A stretch of DNA of 7,852 nucleotides, taken from contig JAIHVJ010000133.1 in the NCBI GenBank assembly GCA_022720335.1, positions 1-7,852 on the forward strand, given 5' to 3'. The position numbers were made by a program, and so were the translations under genes. Position 1 is the stretch's first letter. Each line of letters begins with the position of its first letter. This DNA comes from Collinsella sp. GTDB lineage: Bacteria; Actinomycetota; Coriobacteriia; Coriobacteriales; Coriobacteriaceae. Below the pieces are notes generated by a model, which saw nothing but the letters and a program-made list of their open reading frames with translations, was not told the DNA's origin and ran no database searches. Positions 1 to 4,686 of this stretch are shown here, in pieces.

Positions 1-327
1 CTCGGCCCAGAACTTCCTGTTGCCGAACTTGTACTTCATGTTCGCGTGCCTGTCGAATACCATCAGCGAGCTCTTCCCCTTCAGGTAGCCCATCACGCTC
101 GACACGCTGTACTTCGGCGGTATCGCCAGCAGCATGTGGACGTGGTCGGGCATCAGGTGCCCCTCGATGATCTCTATCCCCTTGTACTGGCAGAGCTTCC
201 TGAAGATCTCCCCAAGGTCGGACCTTATTTGGTTGTAGATGACTTTGCGCCTATACTTCGGCGTGAACACGACGTGGTACTTGCACATCCACTTCGTGTG
301 CGACAGGCTGTAGGCCTTCTGGGCCAT
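1..327 (-). CDS. tnpA: IS200-type transposase TnpA, C-terminus cut by the window edge
   Basis: TnpA of the IS200/IS605 superfamily is a HUH-type tyrosine transposase that moves its element as single-stranded DNA, recognising subterminal hairpins. The 109 visible residues start MAQKAYSLSHTKWMCKYHVV and contain the family's FTPKYRRKVIY stretch (about 21-31) and the HUH motif in MPDHVHM, with metal-binding H62 and H64. Conserved YLKGKSS and FGNRKFWAE follow (81-87, 101-109). The catalytic tyrosine helix, expected near residue 125, lies outside the window, so activity cannot be judged. IS200 members are usually about 130-155 aa. I chose ATG at 327 because family proteins begin with this short lead before the HTKW motif; the ribosome site is weak. 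No tnpB neighbour is visible, which fits the IS200 group rather than IS605. Frame and family are secure. Confidence 0.93.
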   Translation of the reverse strand, partial: MAQKAYSLSHTKWMCKYHVVFTPKYRRKVIYNQIRSDLGEIFRKLCQYKGIEIIEGHLMPDHVHMLLAIPPKYSVSSVMGYLKGKSSLMVFDRHANMKYKFGNRKFWAE

Positions 328-485
328 ACGCCACCACCGCCCTCTCGACTCGGATTCCTTGCGGCCTGAACAATCGCAAGTGTCCGGCGAGGGGGCGGCT
401 TTGTAAAGCCGTTTGGCCCCACCCGCATAGCGGGTGGTTTCTGATGCGGCGCGCTGCGCGCCCCGCACAGGCTAAAGCCTTTAAG
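328..485 (-). mobile_element. Probable left end of the IS200-like element, rich in hairpins
   Basis: The stretch upstream of tnpA holds several compact perfect inverted repeats: 396-402/405-411 (stem 7, loop 2), 419-426/430-437 (CCACCCGC, loop ATA), 448-454/456-462 (GGCGCGC, one-base loop) and 469-473/476-480 (AGGCT). IS200/IS605 elements carry subterminal hairpins bound by TnpA, and IS200 itself has a left-end hairpin that shields tnpA from outside transcription. A TTTAA pentamer at 480-484, beside the last hairpin, is a possible cleavage or target motif, so the element boundary may lie near 480-485. The boundary is inferred; no second element copy is available to prove it. Confidence 0.5.
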
Positions 486-489
486 AAAT

Positions 490-520
490 AGGGCTATGGG
501 TTCATACAACCCATAGCCCT
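490..520 (-). terminator. Intrinsic terminator of the winged-helix gene
   Basis: A perfect 13-bp stem (490-502 with 508-520, loop CATAC on the plus strand) lies 5 bases past the stop codon of the minus-strand DNA-binding gene. On the minus strand it is followed by ATTTCTT, a modest T-rich run. Position and orientation make it the likely end of the copG-like operon; it may also insulate that operon from the IS. Confidence 0.6.
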
Positions 521-525
521 TCAAA

Positions 526-1032
526 CTAGGCAGAATGCTTTGCGTCCCACTGAGCTTTGCGTTTCGCCGAATTCTCGGCGCGTTGCTTTTTCCTGCCCTC
601 CTCGACTTCGAGCCTGCGCTTAGCGATCGCCGTCATATCGAGCCGGTACTCAACAGATTTGTTATTACCACGCGGCGACTTAATCAAAAGACCAAGTTCG
701 ACGAGCTTATCGATTCTCTTCTTGACGTTCGACCGATCCGAGTTGACGTCCGCCGCCATGGTGGCAAGGCTGATGTAGCAGGTGGATTTGTAAACGTCCT
801 TGCGCTGGAACGACCAAATCCGCCCCATGATATCGGTGTCAAGTCTAGGCAAACCGAGCTCGAGCATCCACGGCGGCTTGATGATCGCGACCTTCTCGCT
901 GACCATATCCTGCACCATGTGGGCGACACGGGACGATTCATCCGATGCCCGGCGAAGTGCTTCGCGGTAACTCTCACTATTGGGCATGGCGGCATCTGTG
1001 ACGGCCTGATTCGCGAAATCGGACGCCGCCAT
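526..1032 (-). CDS. Winged-helix (HTH_36-like) DNA-binding protein, possible replication or regulatory protein
   Basis: The product is 168 aa from ATG 1032. The core at about residues 68-118 (MGRIWSFQRKDVYKSTCYIS, then LATMAADVNSDRSNVKKRID and KLVELGLLIKS) has the layout of HTH_36-like winged helices: a helix, a recognition helix with SDRSNVKKRIDKL, then a beta wing ending in EYRLD. These domains are common in plasmid or phage replication and regulatory proteins. A strongly charged helical tail (about 135-168) follows. The gene lies just downstream of a CopG-like gene, the order seen in cop-rep operons, so a replication role is plausible but not shown. The start is uncertain: TTG 1038, ATG 1032, ATG 987 and ATG 918 are all in frame, none with a clear ribosome site, and the first three lie in or next to the arms of a 79-bp inverted repeat. 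Codons from ATG 987 inward are repeated in the other arm on the opposite strand. The 5' end may therefore be rearranged, and the ancestral gene may have begun at ATG 987. Confidence 0.7.
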   Translation of the reverse strand: MAASDFANQAVTDAAMPNSESYREALRRASDESSRVAHMVQDMVSEKVAIIKPPWMLELGLPRLDTDIMGRIWSFQRKDVYKSTCYISLATMAADVNSDRSNVKKRIDKLVELGLLIKSPRGNNKSVEYRLDMTAIAKRRLEVEEGRKKQRAENSAKRKAQWDAKHSA

Positions 1033-1103
1033 GCCCAATAGTGAGAGTTACCGCGAAGCACTTCGCCGGGCATCGGATGAATCGTCCCGTGTCGCCCACA
1101 TGG
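915..1103. repeat. Perfect 79-bp inverted repeat with 31-bp spacer
   Basis: Bases 915-993 are the exact reverse complement of 1025-1103, separated by 994-1024. Base 914 does not pair with 1104, nor 994 with 1024, so the arms end sharply. The left arm is the 5' coding part of the winged-helix gene. The right arm fills the gap between that gene and the copG-like stop codon, ending 4 bases before it. In a copG-to-HTH transcript the arms would form a 79-bp RNA hairpin that buries every start codon upstream of 987. Perfect identity implies a recent event, active repair between arms, or an assembly error. Confidence 0.97.
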
Positions 1104-1107
1104 ATAT

Positions 1108-1266
1108 CTATTTTTGCTCTTTAACACGCTCCAAAAACTCGGCGATAGCGATCGCCGCCATAGACGACTTAGCTACACCGCGGCTCTTCGCGTAGTCATC
1201 GAGATCACGCCAAATTTCGAGAGGCAGAGTAACCTGGATTCTTTTCTTCTCCTCGGCCACTGCCAT
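1108..1266 (-). CDS. CopG-like ribbon-helix-helix transcriptional repressor (52 aa)
   Basis: A small DNA-binding protein starting MAVAEEKKRIQVTLPLEIWR. It has the ribbon-helix-helix layout: a beta strand (RIQVTLP, about 9-15), helix A (LEIWRDLDDYAKSRG, 16-30), the turn VAKSS (31-35) and helix B (MAAIAIAEFLERVKEQK). It closely resembles plasmid CopG proteins (about 45 aa), which dimerise and repress the cop-rep promoter. ATG 1266 is preceded by a strong AAGGAGGT ribosome site at about 1273-1280, which fixes the start. The gene is too short for many gene callers. It is read towards the winged-helix gene and probably cotranscribed with it, though the 79-bp inverted repeat sits between them. By analogy it would repress its own operon through the dyad upstream. 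Antitoxin use of this fold is the alternative, but no toxin gene follows. Confidence 0.85.
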   Translation of the reverse strand: MAVAEEKKRIQVTLPLEIWRDLDDYAKSRGVAKSSMAAIAIAEFLERVKEQK

Positions 1267-1300
1267 AGACAATTACCTCCTTCGTTGAACAAACGAAATC

Positions 1301-1370
1301 GTACCACTACTGATTGAAACAAAGCGTATCACAAATACTGTCTAAAATACAAACTAACACAGAGTGGTAC
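1301..1370 (-). promoter_or_regulatory. Promoter/operator region of the copG-like operon
   Basis: GTACCACT at 1301-1308 and AGTGGTAC at 1363-1370 are perfect 8-bp inverted repeats in an AT-rich stretch directly upstream of the copG-like gene. On the minus strand the proximal copy is followed by TACGAT preceded by TGG, a possible extended -10. A pair of identical sites around a promoter suits a ribbon-helix-helix repressor. The -35 is not convincing, and binding is inferred from position only. Confidence 0.4.
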
Positions 1371-1420
1371 ACCTAAATTCGCTAAATCTTTTCGTCGGCC
1401 AGATAGGCACTCGAGTTTCC

Positions 1421-1457
1421 AAAAGGGATACAGGAAATTGCCGAAAAGGGCACAGGA
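1421..1457 (+). repeat. Two iteron-like direct repeats
   Basis: AAAAGGGATACAGGA (1421-1435) and AAAAGGGCACAGGA (1444-1457) differ by one indel and one base, and their starts are 23 bases apart, about two DNA turns. Such spacing is usual for sites bound by replication initiators or repressors. Two copies are too few to call iterons with confidence. Confidence 0.3.
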
Positions 1458-1759
1458 GCGGCGAGTGATTCACCAAGAGTGAAGGTGGGCCCTCTTACCC
1501 AAGCGTTACTCGTTGCTTTAAATGGCAACGCACTAGGGCGACGGGAGTACTCGGGAGACCTGCCTGTATATTATGCAGCTGATTGAATGGCAACAGGGCC
1601 GGCGACGCAGACGACCCTGTAGCTGTCCACGCGGGACAGGCCGCGCATGTTGAGTTCAACGCGTCTCGTGACTGTTCAGATTCTGTGCACCGGGCGATTT
1701 GTTTTGGTCGTTTAGCTGGGCTAATGGTGGCTATTGGCTGCTGGGCTGGAGGATTTGGA

Positions 1760-1818
1760 CTAATAGTTGCTAATAGTGGCCGGATGAAGAGCTGTTCAAG
1801 CTATTAGAAGCAATAGCG
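1760..1818. repeat. TAATAG repeat cluster, copy 1
   Basis: Bases 1761-1780 read TAATAGTTGCTAATAGTGGC, with one mismatch to 2509-2528. A dyad GCTATT...AATAGC (about 1800-1817) follows. The reading frame of the next ORF is open back to the TAG inside this cluster, so the cluster may mark a junction where an upstream gene start was lost. Alternatively these are binding sites for a regulator or initiator. Confidence 0.5.
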
Positions 1819-1866
1819 AGTACGGTCTTGGCTGGAAAACAGGTCGCGAGCAGGGGAGGGCCGAGC

Positions 1867-2115
1867 ATGTACGGACCGGTGAGCAAGAACGGGCCGGCGT
1901 TGGAATTTGGGGAGATCGGCGAGGAAGTTAAGGATGAGGTTCGGCGGCAAGCGACTGGCGAGGCCGTCGAGAGAGCCAGGGGCAAGCTCAAGGCCCGTGA
2001 CGAGCACGAAGACGATCCGTTTTGGGGTCGCGGGAATCAAGAACACCTTCGTCGAGCTGCGGAAAGACTGGATTCCGGCGAGGGAGTGGAGCACGGATTG
2101 ATCGAAGAAGAATGA
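1867..2115 (+). CDS. Small acidic protein with a type II antitoxin-like C-terminal tail
   Basis: The product is 82 aa from ATG 1867, which has a strong GGGGAGG site at 1853-1859. The start is MYGPVSKNGPALEFGEIGEE, then a charged helical middle (VKDEVRRQATGEAVERARGK). The last third, DDPFWGRGNQEHLRRAAERL followed by DSGEGVEHGLIEEE, resembles the toxin-wrapping tail of RelB/DinJ- or YefM-type antitoxins in spacing and in the NQ/NAEHLRR...GEG..HELIEE pattern. The N-terminus shows no ribbon-helix-helix or Phd fold, and no RelE/YoeB-like toxin ORF follows: the next gene is the small hydrophobic peptide. The frame stays open upstream to 1777 (DEELFKLLEAIASTV...) without a good start, so this could be a 5'-truncated longer gene. 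Antitoxin function is a guess from the tail alone. Confidence 0.5.
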   Translation: MYGPVSKNGPALEFGEIGEEVKDEVRRQATGEAVERARGKLKARDEHEDDPFWGRGNQEHLRRAAERLDSGEGVEHGLIEEE

Positions 2116-2120
2116 CGCTC

Positions 2121-2129
2121 TGCTAGAAT
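2121..2129 (+). promoter_or_regulatory. Extended -10 promoter of small-peptide locus 1
   Basis: TAGAAT at 2124-2129 is preceded by TGC, an extended -10 that can work without a good -35. The nearest -35-like hexamer, TTGATC at 2098, is 20 bases away, which is too far. The predicted start is near 2136, giving a leader of about 57 bases before the peptide gene. Confidence 0.45.
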
Positions 2130-2192
2130 CAGCAGCGCTGTCGGCAGTCCTCGTGCCGGGCAGAGCCCTCCATCCGATGGGAGGTGATGCCC

Positions 2193-2318
2193 ATGACCGA
2201 TTTCACCGAGTTCGTGAAGCTCCTGACCGCCCTGGTCTCGCTCCTCACGGCCCTCGTCGGCCTTTCCAAGGCACTCAAGCAGGGTTCGAAGCCCAAAAAG
2301 AAAGGTCACCGTCGCTAA
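2193..2318 (+). CDS. Small hydrophobic, basic-tailed peptide; candidate type I toxin, locus 1
   Basis: A 41-aa peptide: MTDFTEFVKLLTALVSLLTA followed by LVGLSKALKQGSKPKKKGHRR. It has a single predicted membrane or amphipathic helix (about 5-24) and a strongly basic tail (26-41). That is the usual form of type I toxins such as Fst, TxpA and holin-like peptides, which insert in the inner membrane. GGGAGGTGA at 2179-2187 is a near-perfect ribosome site and favours ATG 2193; ATG 2187, in frame two codons earlier, sits too close to it. The stop codon lies in the loop of a hairpin, and a convergent promoter predicts an antisense RNA over the 3' end. I do not recognise the family, and toxicity is inferred from form and context. 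Alternatives are a small membrane regulator or a signalling peptide. Confidence 0.65.
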   Translation: MTDFTEFVKLLTALVSLLTALVGLSKALKQGSKPKKKGHRR

Positions 2319-2381
2319 GGCGGTGACCTAACTCTTCAAAGCAACGGCTCTGCCCAGCTTCCTACGACTTGGGCTGCCGTC
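2293..2381 (-). ncRNA. Predicted antisense RNA of locus 1, about 90 nt
   Basis: A minus-strand promoter (-35 TCGACA over 2412-2417, 18-base spacer, -10 TAGAAT over 2388-2393, each 5 of 6 consensus bases) points at the peptide gene. It would start an RNA near 2381 that ends at the T-run after the 2303-2329 hairpin. This RNA would cover the last 26 bases of the coding region and the 3' leader, as RatA or SR4 do for txpA and bsrG. No transcript data are available, so the ends are predictions. Confidence 0.5.
2303..2329 (-). terminator. Hairpin terminator at the end of locus 1, with its T-run on the minus strand
   Basis: AGGTCACCG (2303-2311) pairs perfectly with CGGTGACCT (2321-2329) around a 9-base loop that holds the peptide's stop codon. 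On the minus strand the hairpin is followed by TTCTTTTTGGG, a good intrinsic terminator for the antisense RNA. On the plus strand there is no T-run, so the peptide mRNA may read through. Confidence 0.7.
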
Positions 2382-2387
2382 GGCACC

Positions 2388-2417
2388 ATTCTACCCGCTT
2401 GACATTGCTGTTGTCGA
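2388..2417 (-). promoter_or_regulatory. Antisense promoter of locus 1
   Basis: On the minus strand TCGACA and TAGAAT, each one mismatch from the sigma-70 consensus hexamers, stand 18 bases apart. It is one of the best promoters in the window and has no gene downstream other than the predicted antisense RNA. Confidence 0.55.
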
Positions 2418-2470
2418 TGCGCCGTATCAAGAATCCACGGCAGCGCTCGTGGTTGCAAAACGGCCTAACA

Positions 2471-2555
2471 AATAGCGGCTATTAGTCAGTTCGGCTGTCT
2501 AAAAGGCCTAATAGTTGCCAATAGTGGCTAGTTGGCAACGGATTTGGGCTATTAG
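2471..2555. repeat. TAATAG repeat cluster, copy 2, with long dyad
   Basis: This cluster repeats the 1761-1780 motif at 2509-2528 with one mismatch, and carries further CTATTAG or AATAG units at 2471-2485 and 2549-2555. GTTGCCAA (2514-2521) and TTGGCAAC (2532-2539) form a perfect 8-bp dyad; with the inner TAG/CTA pairs and one bulge it becomes an 11-bp stem. The cluster lies upstream of the phosphoesterase genes and could be operator sites, initiator sites or a recombination scar. Confidence 0.5.
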
Positions 2556-2748
2556 TTCTAACAGTGCCTATACTATGACCCCACAAACGGGACACGGTTT
2601 TCTGCCCGCACGAGGTTTTAAAGTTTTAGCTGGAACAATCCGGCAGATTGGAGCTTGGAACATGAGGTTTGTGCACCTCATGCCGCTCAAAATACGTCTC
2701 CCGACATCGAAGGAGAGCGTTTTTTAGCGACAGAAGGAGACAATAAGT
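2556..2748 (+). promoter_or_regulatory. Leader of the phosphoesterase genes with two hairpins and a terminator-like T-run
   Basis: A possible -10 (TATACT, 2569-2574; weak -35) precedes a leader of about 170 bases. It contains a perfect hairpin CATGAGGT/ACCTCATG (2661-2668/2675-2682). A second stem follows, CGTCTCC/GGAGAGCG (2695-2701/2712-2719, one bulge), with TTTTTT at 2720-2725 directly after it, which has intrinsic-terminator form. The ribosome site of the first phosphoesterase begins only 8 bases later, so transcripts must pass this terminator. Open frames inside the leader have no ribosome site and I do not call them. Confidence 0.4.
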
Positions 2749-3227
2749 ATGATCTGGTTACCGCCCAGGACGCCTACGGGCTGCGCAAGCGGATCGCCTG
2801 CAGGCGCATCCACCTCGTCCCGGGAAACCACGACAAGGACTGGACCCAGCCGGCGGTCGCGGGCGCGTTCACCGTGGAGCCGCCGATCTGCGTGCTCAAG
2901 ATCGACGGGCAGAAGATCGTCCTGAGCCATTACCCCATGGCCGACTGGCAGGGCATGAACCATGGATCGTGGCACCTCCACGGGCACATCCACAGCAGCG
3001 GCGGCGCGTACAACGAGTTCAACCGCAAGCAGGGCCTTCTGCGCTACGACGTCGGTTGCGATGCCAACGGGCACTCCCCGGTGAGCCTCGACGAGCTGAG
3101 GGAGTGGTTCGCCGGAGTCGACGAGCTGTGCGGCCGGGTGAAATGGCCCTGGTGGGTCAACGAGACCGGCGACAGGCAGGTCGAGCGCGAGCTGGCGGCT
3201 TACAAGCGGAAAGAGGCGATCCGATGA
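2749..3227 (+). pseudogene. Calcineurin-like metallophosphoesterase 1, internal deletion after the start
   Basis: The long coding part (codons in phase with 2655) encodes RIHLVPGNHDKDW, IVLSHYPMADWQ and HLHGHIHS. These are the GNHD, histidine and GHxH metal-binding motifs of calcineurin-like phosphoesterases, which hydrolyse phosphomonoesters or phosphodiesters with two metal ions. The first two motifs (DxH and GD) and about 60-80 residues are missing. No good start exists in this frame. One base out of frame, ATG 2749 has a proper AAGGAG site and begins M-I-W, which is how many relatives (MIWFTSD.H.GH) start. The simplest reading is a gene whose own start survives but whose codons 4 to about 70 were deleted with a frame change near 2758. 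The product should lack a complete metal centre. The last codons overlap the next gene by four bases (ATGA). An alternative is a short protein from a poor TTG start at 2655. Confidence 0.7.
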
Positions 3228-3949
3228 CGGTCTATGTGACAGGCGACATCCACGGTGGGCTCGACATGCAAAAGCTCCGCGACTGGGAGCTTGGCGATAG
3301 CCTTACCGGCGACGACTATCTCATCGTCGCCGGCGACTTTGGCTTTCCGTGGGGCTTTTCTGCCGAGGAATGCGCCGACATCGCCTGGCTGGAGTCGCGC
3401 CCCTACACGGCACTGTTCGTCGACGGCAACCACGAGCGCTTCGATCACTGGGAGGAGCGCCCCATGGAGCCGTGGCATGGCGGGCTGACGCAGCGCCTGT
3501 CGGATACTTCGTCTATCCGCTGCCTCATGCGCGGGGAGGTCTTCGAGCTCGACGGCTCGACGGTCTTCACCATGGGCGGTGCCACGAGCGTGGACAGGGA
3601 ATACCGCGTGCCCTATTCCAGCTGGTGGCCTCAGGAGCTCCCGGACGAGCGCGATTTCGATACCGCACGGACAAAGCTCGACGAAGTCGGCTGGAAGGTC
3701 GACTGCGTCATCACCCATACCTGCTCGACGCGCATGCTCTCGCCGACGCTCTACCCGGACCCAGGCTGGGAGCGCCCTGATGTGGACCGGCTGACCGAAT
3801 TCCTTGACGAGCTCGAGGATCGCCTGGACTACAAGCGCTGGTATTACGGCCATTTTCACCGAGACGGCAACCCGGACGAACGTCATACCGTGCTGTACGA
3901 CCGGATCGTGAGGCTCGGGGACAAACTCCTGCCGTGGGGTGCGTACTGA
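3224..3949 (+). CDS. Calcineurin-like metallophosphoesterase 2, complete
   Basis: The product is 241 aa, starting MTVYVTGDIHGG. All five motifs of the dinuclear metal site are present: GDIHG (D8, H10), GDFGF (D38), DGNHE (N69, H70), THTCS (H165) and YGHFH (H210, H212). It should be a cytosolic metal-dependent phosphatase or phosphodiesterase; the substrate cannot be read from the sequence. A tryptophan-rich insert (MGGATSVDREYRVPYSSWWP, about 117-136) is shared with the next gene and looks like a subfamily signature. Start ATG 3224 overlaps the stop of the broken gene before it. Translational coupling is likely; a GAGG at 3211-3216 may also serve. Confidence 0.92.
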   Translation: MTVYVTGDIHGGLDMQKLRDWELGDSLTGDDYLIVAGDFGFPWGFSAEECADIAWLESRPYTALFVDGNHERFDHWEERPMEPWHGGLTQRLSDTSSIRCLMRGEVFELDGSTVFTMGGATSVDREYRVPYSSWWPQELPDERDFDTARTKLDEVGWKVDCVITHTCSTRMLSPTLYPDPGWERPDVDRLTEFLDELEDRLDYKRWYYGHFHRDGNPDERHTVLYDRIVRLGDKLLPWGAY

Positions 3950-4686
3950 TGGCTGTCTATGTGACAGGAGACGTGCACGGCAGGGCCGAGTACGGGGCCA
4001 GCAGGTTCGCCTTCAGGTCTTGGCCGCTGGGCCGAACCCTGACGCGCGATGACGCGGTGATCGTGGCCGGCGACTTCGGCTTTGTCTGGGATGGATCCAA
4101 CGCCGAGAAATACTGGCTCGACTGGTTCGAATCGAAGCCGTGGACCACGTGTTTCGTAGACGGCAACCATGAGAACCACCACGCCCTGACAGAACTGCCG
4201 GTGCGGGAGTGGAGCGGCGGTCTCGTCCATGAGGTACGACCGCACGTGCTGCACCTCATGCGCGGAGGGGTATTCGACATCGCGGGAACCACGGTTCTTA
4301 CCATGGGCGGAGCCGCGAGCAACGACAGGCAGTATCGCAAGGAGGGGAGGAGCTGGTGGCCCGAGGAGATGCCGAGCGAGGAGGAGATGGACCACTGCCG
4401 CGCCTCGCTCAACCGCGTAGGCTGGAGGATCGATTACGTGGTGACGCATGAGGCTCCTGCTGCACTGGCTAGAGAGCTGTGCTGGGAGCGCGGACGTGAG
4501 TACCGTGGGGATCCGCTGCAAACCTTCCTGGGCGAGCTCGACGGGCGGCTCGACTATCGCGTCTGGCTCTTCGGACATTACCACGGCGACGAATGGCGCG
4601 ACGACAGACATCGCCTGATCTACCGAGACATCGTGCCGATTGAAGATGCCGCGCTCGGTTCCAGAGACCTCCTAGAACGCTTCTAG
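3949..4686 (+). CDS. Calcineurin-like metallophosphoesterase 3, complete
   Basis: The product is 245 aa, starting MAVYVTGDVHGR, a paralogue of the gene before it. The metal-binding set is complete: D8, H10, D42, N73, H74, H167, H210 and H212 (GDVHG, GDFGF, DGNHE, THEA, GHYH). The MGGAASNDRQYRKEGRSWWP block near 119-138 matches the sister protein. It starts at the A of the preceding TGA (TGATG), so the two are translationally coupled. The last codons (SRDLLERF) and the stop lie inside a perfect 19-bp hairpin. Tandem divergent copies suggest duplication with different substrates; similar small phosphoesterases are common on phage and plasmid genomes, where their role is usually unknown. Confidence 0.92.
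   Translation: MAVYVTGDVHGRAEYGASRFAFRSWPLGRTLTRDDAVIVAGDFGFVWDGSNAEKYWLDWFESKPWTTCFVDGNHENHHALTELPVREWSGGLVHEVRPHVLHLMRGGVFDIAGTTVLTMGGAASNDRQYRKEGRSWWPEEMPSEEEMDHCRASLNRVGWRIDYVVTHEAPAALARELCWERGREYRGDPLQTFLGELDGRLDYRVWLFGHYHGDEWRDDRHRLIYRDIVPIEDAALGSRDLLERF

Larger units (their letters stand above)
1371..1866. other. Gene-poor gap with iteron-like repeats, hairpins and TAATAG repeats
   Basis: I see no credible gene here; the open frames have no ribosome site or family likeness. The gap holds a pair of near-identical AAAAGGG(A/-)(T/C)ACAGGA motifs at 1421 and 1444, and hairpins at 1511-1516/1525-1530 (CGTTGC, loop 8), 1593-1598/1615-1620 (ACAGGG) and 1623-1628/1634-1639 (CTGTCC, loop 5). 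TAATAG-type repeats run from about 1720 to 1818. Repeats and hairpins beside a copG-like/HTH operon could belong to a replication origin, but no DnaA box or nick site was identified. Confidence 0.4.
2137..2384 (+). repeat. Inverted repeats at the two ends of locus 1 (mRNA fold-back arms)
   Basis: GGGCAGAGCC (2158-2167) pairs perfectly with GGCTCTGCCC (2346-2355). Bases 2137-2150 pair with 2371-2384 at 13 of 14 positions, two of them G-U. The outer ends match the predicted start sites of the sense (near 2136) and antisense (near 2381) RNAs. The sequences differ from those of locus 2, but placement is the same. Confidence 0.75.

Noticed and set aside
46..369. Plus-strand ORF over the transposase
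   Set aside because: It is antisense to tnpA, whose minus-strand product carries clear HUH transposase motifs; the plus frame has no ribosome site.
535..1041. Plus-strand 168-aa ORF opposite the winged-helix gene
   Set aside because: Composition is that of a shadow frame, with no ribosome site; the minus strand encodes a recognisable fold.
1031..1190. Plus-strand ORF starting in the second arm of the 79-bp repeat
   Set aside because: Its first codons copy the HTH gene's start, but it then runs antisense through the copG-like gene to an early stop; it is a by-product of the repeat.
1583..1807. Plus-strand 74-aa ORF
   Set aside because: No ribosome site, composition unlike its neighbours, ends in the TAATAG cluster; not supported.
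2399..2430. Plus-strand promoter with a perfect TTGACA at 2399-2404
   Set aside because: The only -10-like hexamer, TATCAA at 2425, is 20 bases away; kept out as too weak.
2515..2727. Plus-strand 70-aa ORF in the phosphoesterase leader
   Set aside because: No ribosome site; it crosses repeats, hairpins and a terminator-like stem.
3200..3886. Minus-strand 228-aa ORF and similar long frames opposite the phosphoesterases
   Set aside because: High-GC shadow frames of genes with full catalytic motifs on the plus strand.
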